From an uncultured Oscillibacter sp. (GTDB lineage: Bacteria; Bacillota; Clostridia; Oscillospirales; Oscillospiraceae), in contig NZ_CAJUBK010000095.1 of the NCBI RefSeq assembly GCF_910584465.1, forward strand, positions 1 to 6,095: a stretch of DNA of 6,095 bases. The letters run 5' to 3'. The notes under the pieces were generated by a model. The model ran no database searches, was not told the DNA's origin, and saw only the letters and a list, made by a program, of their open reading frames with translations. The first letter of the stretch is position 1, and each line of letters opens with the position of its first letter. This document shows positions 1 through 4,628 of this stretch, piece after piece. The position numbers and the translations under genes are program-made.

Positions 1-384
1 ATCAGCGACGCCCGGTTTGCGAAAATGTCCCAGCGGTACGAGCAGGAGCAGGGGGAGAACGCCAAGCGGATCAAGGCGCTGCGGCTGGAGCTGAAAAAGA
101 GCGAGGGCCAGCGGATGGACGTTGATACGTTTCTTGCAACTGTCCGGCGATACACCAACGCAACGGAGATCACCCAGCGCATGGTGGCGGAGTTGATCGA
201 CCACATTGACGTATACCACGCTGAAAAGCAGGACGGCGTTACCACCCAGCATATCACCATTTATTACAACTGTATCGGCACTTTCTCTGTCCCTGACCGC
301 CGGAAAATCCCGGCTGAGGAGATCACGATGGGGACGAGAAAGGGAGTAGCCGTCAGCTACTCCCCGGAGCGGATCGCCGTATAG
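1..384 (+). CDS. Large serine recombinase, C-terminal fragment (DUF4368 region)
   Basis: The reading frame is open from the first base, so the gene begins outside the window; 127 codons and a TAG stop are visible. The fragment opens with a charged, coiled-coil-like stretch (RYEQEQ...KRIKALRLELKKSE). It continues into the pattern FLATVRRYTNATEIT...MVAELIDHIDVYHAE...QHITIYYN, typical of the DUF4368 tail of clostridial large serine recombinases (TnpX/TndX-like resolvase family). These enzymes catalyse site-specific excision and insertion of conjugative or mobilisable elements through a catalytic serine in the N-terminal domain, which is not in view. The gene points at the 3' end of the tRNA-Pro gene, and no other element gene follows, so it probably lies at the edge of an integrated element. 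An ATG at 25 is internal, not the start. Family assignment is confident; activity cannot be judged. Confidence 0.85.
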   Translation: MSDARFAKMSQRYEQEQGENAKRIKALRLELKKSEGQRMDVDTFLATVRRYTNATEITQRMVAELIDHIDVYHAEKQDGVTTQHITIYYNCIGTFSVPDRRKIPAEEITMGTRKGVAVSYSPERIAV

Positions 385-401
385 GATTTTGAGCAAAAAT
401 A
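1..401. mobile_element. Probable edge of an integrative element (boundary uncertain)
   Basis: The only element-derived content visible is the recombinase tail. In related clostridial elements such as Tn5397 the large serine recombinase gene sits at the element end. The downstream sequence from about 402 belongs to the tRNA-Pro terminator, so the junction most likely falls between the recombinase stop (384) and that hairpin. No direct-repeat partner is in the window, so the right end given is a guess. Confidence 0.35.
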
Positions 402-450
402 ATGCGGAGTGTCCCACAAGGATACTCAAATCCTATAAGGACACTCCGCA
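386..450 (-). terminator. Intrinsic terminator of the tRNA-Pro transcript
   Basis: A perfect 12-bp inverted repeat, 403-414 against 439-450, begins directly after the encoded CCA end of the tRNA. Read on the minus strand it is followed by TTATTTTTGC, giving a hairpin plus U-rich tail. The 24-base loop contains a second 5-bp stem (419-423 with 430-434). Convergent with the recombinase gene, it could also block incoming transcription, though no T tract is present in that direction. Confidence 0.8.
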
Positions 451-526
451 TGGTCCGAGTGGCGGGATTTGAACCCACGGCCTCATGGTCCCGAACCATG
501 CGCGCTACCAACTGCGCTACACCCGG
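451..526 (-). tRNA. tRNA-Pro, anticodon CGG
   Basis: The 76-nt gene folds as a complete cloverleaf. The acceptor strand CCGGGTG pairs with CACTCGG (one G-U), the discriminator is A, and CCA is encoded. The D arm is GCGC/GCGC. The anticodon stem CATGG/CCATG encloses the loop TTCGGGA, which places CGG at positions 34-36. The T arm is GTGGG/CCCGC around TTCAAAT. The anticodon reads the proline codon CCG, common in GC-rich genomes. It is transcribed alone, from a consensus promoter upstream and with a terminator directly after it. Its 3' end faces the recombinase fragment, a common arrangement for an integration hotspot. Confidence 0.96.
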
Positions 527-572
527 ATGTTCGATGACGGACCACCATCTCATCGCTCGAGCCAACTACTAT

Positions 573-601
573 AGTATAAGGACTTTTTCACGATTTGTCA
601 A
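573..601 (-). promoter_or_regulatory. Sigma-70/SigA promoter of tRNA-Pro
   Basis: On the minus strand a perfect -35 TTGACA (596-601) and -10 TATACT (573-578) are separated by exactly 17 bases. The predicted start is near 566, about 40 bases ahead of the mature tRNA 5' end. Near-consensus strength is expected for a stable RNA gene. Confidence 0.9.
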
Positions 602-620
602 TCCATTTTTTGAAGATCAT

Positions 621-660
621 GGCCGGAGGGAGCTTATCCGATCAGGATGCCCCTCCGGCC
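621..660. terminator. GC-rich hairpin after the phosphodiesterase gene
   Basis: A perfect 10-bp inverted repeat (621-630 with 651-660) is extended inward by GC and ATCC/GGAT pairing around small bulges, leaving a loop of about 5 bases. It begins 7 bases past the stop codon of the minus-strand phosphodiesterase gene and just before the tRNA promoter. No U-rich tail follows on either strand, so it is either a non-canonical terminator or a 3' stabilising hairpin. Confidence 0.55.
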
Positions 661-666
661 GGGGCC

Positions 667-1413
667 TCAGCCCCGCATGTCCTCCGCCACCCGGCAGAGC
701 AGGTCCGGACGATCGCTGATGATGCAGTCCACGCCGCGTCCCAGCATGTCCCGCATGTCCGGCTCGCTGTCCACCGTCCAGGTGTTGACCTTCATGCCCC
801 GGCTGTGGAACAGCTCCACCAGCTCCGGCTGGTACTGCAGCAGCTGGTAGCGGGGGTGCATGTTGTCCGCATTGCTCCGCTGGACGTACGCCTCGATGTC
901 CAGCAGCGGCTTATCGTAGAGCAGCCCGGTCTCGATCTCCGGGCAGAGCGTCTTGAAGCGCTGCATGGAGATGTGGTTGAAGGACGAGACGAACACCTGC
1001 TCCTCCATCCGGGCGGCGCGGATCTCGGCGATCACGCGTCTTTCCAGGTCCGGATAGAACACCTCGTAATTTTTCAGCTCCATATCGAGGAGCAGCCCGG
1101 CCTCTTTGCAGAACCCCAGCAGCTGGGCGAAGGTCCAGATGTGTTCCCCGGCGAACTCCGGCGACTTCCAGCTGCCGATGTCCAGGGCCAGCAGCTCCTC
1201 GTAGGTCAGGTCCTTGATGTACCCGGTCCCGTTGGAGGTGCGTTCCACCGCGGCGTCGTGGAAGATGACGAGCTCGCCGTCCCTGGTGATGTGGACGTCG
1301 CTCTCGATGCCGTCGGCGTCGGTCTCTTCCGCGGTCTTCCGGAAGGCCAGGGGGGTGTTCTCGGGATATCTCCCGGAAAAACCGCGGTGCGCGAACAGGA
1401 GGGTCTTTTCCAT
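667..1413 (-). CDS. Glycerophosphodiester phosphodiesterase (GDPD family)
   Basis: This 248-residue protein should hydrolyse glycerophosphodiesters to sn-glycerol 3-phosphate plus an alcohol, feeding phospholipid headgroup recycling. There is no signal peptide or membrane segment, so it is probably cytoplasmic, like E. coli UgpQ, whose length is nearly the same. Family hallmarks are in order: HRG at 9-11 with catalytic-type His9, PENT at 17-20, the metal ligand pair E37/D39, HD at 52-53 with the second catalytic-type His52, and MELKN at 111-115 with metal-ligand-type E112. WTVD and SDRPD motifs close the TIM barrel near the C-terminus. The ATG has a good Shine-Dalgarno, AGAGG at 1422-1426, 8 bases upstream. 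It appears to be monocistronic, with a promoter near 1507-1536 and a hairpin after the stop. The substrate headgroup cannot be told. Confidence 0.93.
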   Translation of the reverse strand: MEKTLLFAHRGFSGRYPENTPLAFRKTAEETDADGIESDVHITRDGELVIFHDAAVERTSNGTGYIKDLTYEELLALDIGSWKSPEFAGEHIWTFAQLLGFCKEAGLLLDMELKNYEVFYPDLERRVIAEIRAARMEEQVFVSSFNHISMQRFKTLCPEIETGLLYDKPLLDIEAYVQRSNADNMHPRYQLLQYQPELVELFHSRGMKVNTWTVDSEPDMRDMLGRGVDCIISDRPDLLCRVAEDMRG

Positions 1414-1443
1414 AACAGCCGCCTCTTTTCAAAAGATGAGCCT

Positions 1444-1472
1444 CCAAGGGGCCCCATGGCAGGGCCCCTTGG
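1444..1472. repeat. Perfect 11-bp inverted repeat in the phosphodiesterase leader
   Basis: Positions 1444-1454 and 1462-1472 are exact reverse complements with a 7-base loop. The element lies between the predicted transcription start (near 1500) and the ribosome binding site, so it should form a very stable hairpin in the mRNA leader. No T tract follows on either strand. It could stabilise the message, separate it from upstream readthrough, or bind a regulator. Confidence 0.6.
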
Positions 1473-1506
1473 TCATGCCCCGCGCGAAAACTCTGTGCAC
1501 GGTCCT

Positions 1507-1536
1507 ATTATACACGTCCCCGCCTTGGGATGCCAC
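1507..1536 (-). promoter_or_regulatory. Candidate promoter of the phosphodiesterase gene
   Basis: The minus strand carries a perfect -10 TATAAT (1507-1512). An 18-base spacer separates it from a weaker -35, GTGGCA (1531-1536, 4 of 6 matches). The predicted start near 1500 gives a leader of about 87 nt. It is the only good -10 in the 246-base gap between the phosphodiesterase and zinc-ribbon genes. Confidence 0.6.
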
Positions 1537-1565
1537 CCTTTTTTTGAAAAGGATCCCGATCTCCC

Positions 1566-1652
1566 GCCGGGGCGGCCTCCCTGGCCGCTCCCGCGGATAG
1601 GGGGGCCGCCCCGGCCGGATGGCGCTGGGCCCCGGAGCGGTCCCCGGGGCCC
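1566..1652. terminator. Tandem GC-rich hairpins after the XRE/zinc-ribbon operon
   Basis: Two strong hairpins fill this stretch. The first after the stop codon, 1627-1635 with 1644-1652, is a perfect 9-bp stem with an 8-base loop. The second spans 50 bases (1566-1615). It has 12 perfect pairs, then four more (1579-1582 with 1599-1602), then four (1585-1588 with 1593-1596) around a 4-base loop. The interruptions at 1578/1603 and 1583/1598 are G-U wobbles only in plus-strand RNA. No U tract follows directly on the minus strand; the nearest is CCTTTT about 13 bases on. They are probably end-of-operon structures. Confidence 0.55.
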
Positions 1653-1659
1653 CGGCCTT

Positions 1660-1947
1660 TCAGCGGGAGGGGGCGGGCCCTCCCGGGCGTGCGTCGCCGT
1701 CCATCCCTATATAGAGGATCCTGGCGTGCGGATAGTGCTGCCAGTCCAGCTTTTGCCCGCAGCGGCTGCAGAAGGCCATGTATTCGCGTTCCATCGTCCC
1801 GTCACACCGCGGACAGACCGGGTAGGCCGGCGCCTCGCGGCAGTGCGGGAAGGCGCGGATCTTCGTCACGCTCATGGGGAGGCGGTACAGCAGAGGTCCC
1901 GCGATCAGGAGGAGCCCGGCCCGCCGGGAGTGCCCTGCCCGCATCAT
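1660..1947 (-). CDS. Small zinc-ribbon protein of unknown function
   Basis: A 95-residue protein whose clear feature is a pair of CxxC knuckles, CPRC at 45-48 and CSRCGQKLDW from 60, forming a probable four-Cys zinc ribbon. The ribbon is followed by a short tail rich in Gly, Pro and Arg. Residues 12-20 are hydrophobic but too short and flanked by arginines for a convincing membrane span. The ATG overlaps the stop of the upstream regulator gene in an ATGA arrangement, with GGAGGAG just ahead, so the two are probably translationally coupled. A second ATG is the next codon and an internal Met25 is a possible later start, in which case the protein would begin at MSVTKIRAFPHC. The function is unknown; as the regulator's partner it may be a cofactor or binding partner. 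Confidence 0.7.
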   Translation of the reverse strand: MMRAGHSRRAGLLLIAGPLLYRLPMSVTKIRAFPHCREAPAYPVCPRCDGTMEREYMAFCSRCGQKLDWQHYPHARILYIGMDGDARPGGPAPSR

Positions 1948-2162
1948 TCGCGCTCCTCCGGCATGATCAGGAGCTCGTCCATGGGCACCTGGAGCGTCAC
2001 GCTGATATCATATAAAAGGGACGACGAGATGTTGACGTCCCTGGAACACAGGTTCCGCAGGTGCCGGACGCTGATGTCCAGCTGTTCCGCCAAGGGCTCC
2101 TGCTTGAGCGATCGGGCCTCCATTTCCTTACGCAGCTTTTTATGATCCAGTAGTGCAGGCAT
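1944..2162 (-). CDS. Small XRE/Cro-family helix-turn-helix regulator
   Basis: This 72-residue protein is essentially one DNA-binding domain. Residues 8-65 match the XRE/Cro five-helix layout. The helix-turn-helix is LAEQLDIS (24-31) followed by the recognition helix VRHLRNLC (32-39), and the LQVPMDELL ending is typical of helix 5. It lacks a ligand or dimerisation domain. The start is fixed by an AGGAGG Shine-Dalgarno (2171-2176) 8 bases before the ATG. That same site is one arm of an 8-bp inverted repeat, suggesting autoregulation. It forms an operon with the zinc-ribbon gene through a 4-base overlap. The family call is confident from the pattern; its targets are unknown. Confidence 0.85.
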   Translation of the reverse strand: MPALLDHKKLRKEMEARSLKQEPLAEQLDISVRHLRNLCSRDVNISSSLLYDISVTLQVPMDELLIMPEERE

Positions 2163-2170
2163 ACGCGTTA

Positions 2171-2213
2171 CCTCCTATATGCTTATCATAGGAGGCGAGG
2201 GACGCGATCGCCA
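2171..2213 (-). promoter_or_regulatory. Inverted repeat over the XRE gene's ribosome site, with candidate promoter
   Basis: Positions 2171-2178 and 2188-2195 form a perfect 8-bp inverted repeat with a 9-base centre. Its near arm contains the AGGAGG ribosome binding site. A -10-like TATGAT (2185-2190) lies in the other half, with a poor -35 (TGGCGA, 2208-2213) 17 bases upstream. If that promoter is used, the RNA starts near 2178 and the repeat acts as DNA, as an operator for the XRE protein. If transcription starts further upstream, the repeat would form an RNA hairpin hiding the ribosome site. Confidence 0.5.
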
Positions 2214-2254
2214 GGAAGCCGGGTTCCGTTTATGGCGGATCGTGAGGAAAAACG

Positions 2255-2287
2255 TCGAAAAAAGCGAGCCTGCGTTCACAGGCTCGC
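2255..2287 (-). terminator. Intrinsic terminator of the sigma/anti-sigma operon
   Basis: A perfect 9-bp GC-rich stem (2264-2272 with 2279-2287) with a 6-base loop is followed on the minus strand by TTTTTTCG. This is a textbook Rho-independent terminator. It lies about 130 bases past the stop of the secreted-protein gene and just upstream of the XRE operon, separating the two transcription units. Confidence 0.88.
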
Positions 2288-2416
2288 GGGGAGCGCGGCG
2301 GGGGAGGGGGTATAGAACCGGTACGCCCTGCCGATATCCGTCCTGACCGGAAGCCCGTTTTCGTGCGGATATGGCGGAGGCAGATCAGGGGGGTGGGAAG
2401 GGGAGGGCCAGGGGTC
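2288..2416. other. Gene-free 3' region with G-quadruplex motif and stem
   Basis: This stretch between the secreted-protein stop and the terminator has no credible gene. It holds five plus-strand G runs at 2388-2393, 2395-2397, 2400-2403, 2405-2407 and 2411-2414 with loops of 1-3 bases, which fits a canonical G-quadruplex on the template strand of the operon. It also holds a 10-pair inverted repeat with one bulged G (2330-2340 with 2366-2375), and another G-rich patch at 2300-2310. Confidence 0.6.
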
Positions 2417-2863
2417 TTAAACGTGGGATCTGCAATTATTGGTAGTGTACTGCCTGGAGTCGGAACCGCCGTCCCGCTCGGCATACATGGTCAGCACCAT
2501 GTAATAGACGGTGTCCTCTTCACCGTAGTAAGTGAAGTGACCCATATAGGTTTTGAGATCCTCTCCAAGCAGGCCGTTGGCCACGGACCCTGTGACGGAA
2601 GTGACGAAAGTGCCGTCGCCTTCGTAGATGGAGAGCTTGGAAACGCCGACGCGCTCAGAACGCCTCGTCCCAGAGACGGTGAACTCGACTCGTACGGTCC
2701 CTTTCGCTGTCCCCTCATATAAGTAGGCACCATAATTACTTAAATAGAGGCTGGCACGGGGAGAGATCTCGGCCGCAGACGCTACTTGGCAGATAGATGC
2801 AATTAAGAGGATGAGGCTTGCAAAAATAAGAGCTTGTTTTTTTACTCGGCACACAAAAATCAC
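2417..2863 (-). CDS. Small secreted protein of unknown function
   Basis: A 148-residue protein with a clear Sec signal peptide: a basic start (RVKK, 6-9), a hydrophobic core from about 11 to 25, and an ASA-AE cleavage site after residue 30. The mature part of about 118 residues alternates hydrophobic and polar residues, is rich in Tyr, Thr, Ser and Gly, and looks like an all-beta fold; I do not recognise a family. The first GTG overlaps the anti-sigma stop as GTGA. GGAG at 2865-2868 is only 1 base from that GTG but 10 bases from an in-frame GTG at 2854, so the true start may be the fourth codon. It is the last gene of the sigma operon. It may be part of the envelope response or a ligand of the anti-sigma sensor; that is inference. 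Around its start the DNA is notably AT-rich compared with most of the window. Confidence 0.75.
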   Translation of the reverse strand: MIFVCRVKKQALIFASLILLIASICQVASAAEISPRASLYLSNYGAYLYEGTAKGTVRVEFTVSGTRRSERVGVSKLSIYEGDGTFVTSVTGSVANGLLGEDLKTYMGHFTYYGEEDTVYYMVLTMYAERDGGSDSRQYTTNNCRSHV

Positions 2864-3741
2864 GCTCCAATGGAATCGATGAGTTGTTTCAAGACCTCCA
2901 AGGAGAGATTCCCTTCGATGACGATGACTACTTGGTCATTTGAATATGTGGCTCGGCTATCGGGAACATTCGACATGACGTAGAACAGTCTGCCATTACT
3001 GTGGTATTCCTCGATATTTGAAGCATCTTTTTCAAAGGTATGGATAGGGATACGCTCTTCGCCGTGATACTGCTGAGTTTCGATATAAAAAACGCTGTCA
3101 CCATATACAAAGTCACATGTGATGGTCGAGCATTCCATATCTTCCACTACATCGATATCACAGGCAAACTCCGTCCCCTCCGGATACCAAGCCGGGGCAG
3201 GGACCGTGACGCCGCAGCGGTCGTAGACTTCCTGTATCGCCTGGCGGATTGACTCCGACTCCTCGCTGCCGGCCGCGGCGGGCGTCCCGGAGACGAAGTG
3301 GAACGTCTCCTCCGTCCACCGCGCCAGCGTGCCGAACACGTCCAGCCCGAAGGCCTGCGCCGCCACCATGCTGGACAGCGTCACCGCCGCCACCGCGGCC
3401 ACGGGGATCAGGCGCCGCAGCAGCCTGCCGCGCCGGCGGCGCCCGTCCGGGCCCCTGCCGGCAGATGTCCGATCGGGATCTCTCATTGGATAGAGCGGAC
3501 AGCCCTCGCTGTCCAGGGGGACATAGTATTTTTGGAAATCCTCCCATGCCTGGTCGACATCGGGGAGGATCCCCGTGGGGGACTCTTCTTCGCGCCTTTC
3601 GATCACCTCCAAAATACGAGCGGTCCGCTCGTAGTCTCCTCCCTCCGGGGGATCGAGATCCATGCGGACCAGTTCGAGCAGCTCCTCGGTGTCCAGCTGC
3701 TCCCAAGATCCGCATGCCTGCTTCTTGCCATCCGTTGGCAT
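2860..3741 (-). CDS. Membrane anti-sigma factor with DUF4367-like extracellular domain
   Basis: A 293-residue single-span protein encoded directly after the sigma gene. Residues 1-100 form a cytoplasmic region with an acidic helical N-terminus (LDTEELLELVRMDLD) and a WEDFQKYY motif, the presumed sigma-binding part. A basic run (101-110, RRRRGRLLRR) precedes one membrane helix of about 111-130, giving an N-in, C-out topology. The outer part (about 165-293) contains WYPEGTEF and a VVIVIEGNLSLEVLKQLIDSI ending, typical of DUF4367 domains in clostridial anti-sigma factors. The His-x3-Cys-x2-Cys motif of ZAS anti-sigmas is absent. An AGGAGG site 7 bases before the ATG fixes the start. By family analogy it would hold the sigma factor inactive at the membrane until a surface signal releases it. 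GC drops sharply at the outer domain (see findings). Confidence 0.82.
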   Translation of the reverse strand: MPTDGKKQACGSWEQLDTEELLELVRMDLDPPEGGDYERTARILEVIERREEESPTGILPDVDQAWEDFQKYYVPLDSEGCPLYPMRDPDRTSAGRGPDGRRRRGRLLRRLIPVAAVAAVTLSSMVAAQAFGLDVFGTLARWTEETFHFVSGTPAAAGSEESESIRQAIQEVYDRCGVTVPAPAWYPEGTEFACDIDVVEDMECSTITCDFVYGDSVFYIETQQYHGEERIPIHTFEKDASNIEEYHSNGRLFYVMSNVPDSRATYSNDQVVIVIEGNLSLEVLKQLIDSIGA

Positions 3742-3790
3742 CCCCGCACCTCCTTACTGTTAAATGGCCGCAAGTCGGGAGACCTGACAT

Positions 3791-3824
3791 AAAAAATAAA
3801 AGATCCTCAAAAAAATTTTTGAGG
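3791..3824 (-). terminator. Weak terminator or attenuator between sigma and anti-sigma genes
   Basis: An inverted repeat (3805-3813 with 3816-3824, effectively an 8-bp stem with a 4-base loop) is followed on the minus strand by ATCTTTTATTTTTT. The stem is mostly A-U pairs with a CCTC/GAGG base, so termination should be partial. It lies 41 bases past the sigma stop and upstream of the anti-sigma ribosome site. I see no separate promoter for the anti-sigma gene between them. Confidence 0.6.
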
Positions 3825-3864
3825 CGCGGGAGATCCATGGGTGGGGGCCGGGCGCCGGGACAGC

Positions 3865-4380
3865 TCAGATCCCGTCCCTCGGGAGCACGGCCTCCAGCTT
3901 CTTCCGGATGCGCTCCAGCCGCTTTTGACTGGCGTCCACGGTGATGCCCAGCTCGCCGGCGATCTGGCGGTGGGTGGCGCCGTCGATGGCGAAGCGCCGC
4001 AGCAGATACCATTCCCGTTCCGTGAGCGAGCCCTGCGCCGTCTCCACGATGCCCGAAGAGGTGAGGGGCGGGTCCCTGGACAGCGACAGGGCCCCGGTCC
4101 GGAGGCTGTGCTCCAGGGCGGCGCAGAGCCTCCGATAGCGCTCCAGCGAGCGCCGGTAGTCGGAGATCTTATACCGCAGGACGGTGTACAGATAGGCGTC
4201 CGGCTTCTCGTGCCGGCGGAGGGTCTCGTAATTGCGCAGGGCGATGACGAAGGTCTCCTGCACCAGCTCCTCCGCCACGGGGCGGTCCCCGATCACGGCG
4301 CGGGCGGCCGCCTCCAGCCGGCCGAAGTAGCGTTTGTACAAGGATTCAAAAAACAGGTCCTGTGCGGTCTCCCGTGACAA
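3865..4380 (-). CDS. ECF-like RNA polymerase sigma factor (sigma-70 family)
   Basis: A 171-residue sigma factor carrying regions 2 and 4 only, the usual ECF size. Region 2 runs from FFESLYKRYFGRLEAAARAV through the AEELVQETFVIALRNYETL core helix to AYLYTVLRYKISDYRRS, where promoter -10 contacts are made. Region 4 (LTEREWYLLRRFAIDGATHRQIAGELGITVDASQKRLERIRKKL) holds the -35-reading helix-turn-helix. I chose the TTG at 4378-4380 because AGGAGG (4388-4393) lies exactly 7 bases upstream and the family homology starts there. An ATG reading back to 4548 lies upstream of the likely promoter and adds a non-conserved stretch. An 8-bp hairpin (4400-4407 with 4416-4423) sits just ahead of the ribosome site. 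Its neighbour is the cognate membrane anti-sigma. Target promoters are unknown. Confidence 0.88.
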   Translation of the reverse strand: MSRETAQDLFFESLYKRYFGRLEAAARAVIGDRPVAEELVQETFVIALRNYETLRRHEKPDAYLYTVLRYKISDYRRSLERYRRLCAALEHSLRTGALSLSRDPPLTSSGIVETAQGSLTEREWYLLRRFAIDGATHRQIAGELGITVDASQKRLERIRKKLEAVLPRDGI

Positions 4381-4399
4381 ACCGATCCCTCCTCGACGA

Positions 4400-4423
4400 G
4401 AGCCGTCCGTTCTCCGACGGCTC
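4400..4423 (-). repeat. Leader hairpin of the sigma gene
   Basis: A perfect 8-bp inverted repeat (4400-4407 with 4416-4423, loop of 8) lies 7 bases upstream of the sigma gene's Shine-Dalgarno, inside the predicted leader of about 88 nt. It leaves the ribosome site itself unpaired. Confidence 0.45.
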
Positions 4424-4474
4424 CAAGGATGCGGAGCTGTCCCAAGACGGGGCTCCATTCTCGAAACCAGTCGA

Positions 4475-4503
4475 ATCATACCATAGATCGGGGAGAAGTA
4501 CAA
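4475..4503 (-). promoter_or_regulatory. Extended -10 promoter of the sigma operon
   Basis: On the minus strand TATGAT (4475-4480) is preceded by TGG, an extended -10 of the TGn type, with TTGTAC (4498-4503) 17 bases upstream as a partial -35. Two copies of TCTCCCC-GATC lie in the spacer and just upstream of the -35. The predicted start is near 4468. Nothing here resembles a typical ECF AAC/CGT promoter, so autoregulation through this site is not evident. Confidence 0.6.
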
Positions 4504-4628
4504 CGATCTGGGGAGATCTTCGGCGTTTTGCAAAAAACGGCCGCCCAAAAATTGGCGATCCGCCCGGCGTCTGCGGCGGGGGAGAGGGGGGGGACGGGAT
4601 CGGATCTGAAAAAAATCGCGGGGAAGGG
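4504..4628. other. Divergent intergenic stretch between sigma and flagellin promoters
   Basis: No gene is supported here. It contains a 6-bp stem with a GCAA tetraloop (4524-4529 with 4534-4539). It also has a plus-strand G-rich patch (runs at 4578-4582, 4586-4593 and 4596-4598) that could form a quadruplex only if the eight-G run is counted twice. Confidence 0.4.

Noticed and set aside
1537..1552. Small CCTTTT/AAAAGG hairpin as a terminator
   Set aside because: Six pairs with a 4-base loop and no U-rich tail beyond the stem; it lies upstream of the phosphodiesterase -35 and has no clear role.
595..2145. 516-codon plus-strand open frame
   Set aside because: It runs antisense through the phosphodiesterase, a GC-rich hairpin gap and both XRE operon genes. 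The product is compositionally odd, and the minus-strand genes have clear motifs and ribosome sites.
2230..2484. 84-codon minus-strand frame
   Set aside because: It overlaps the secreted-protein gene in another frame and reads through the operon terminator hairpin; no ribosome site or motif.
3158..4012. 284-codon minus-strand frame over anti-sigma and sigma genes
   Set aside because: It is out of frame with two recognisable genes, rich in Arg, Gly, Pro and Ala, and crosses the attenuator hairpin.
4381..4548. Upstream ATG start for the sigma factor at 4548
   Set aside because: The extra 56 codons cross the predicted promoter and leader hairpin and are not sigma-like, whereas the TTG at 4380 has an ideal AGGAGG site.
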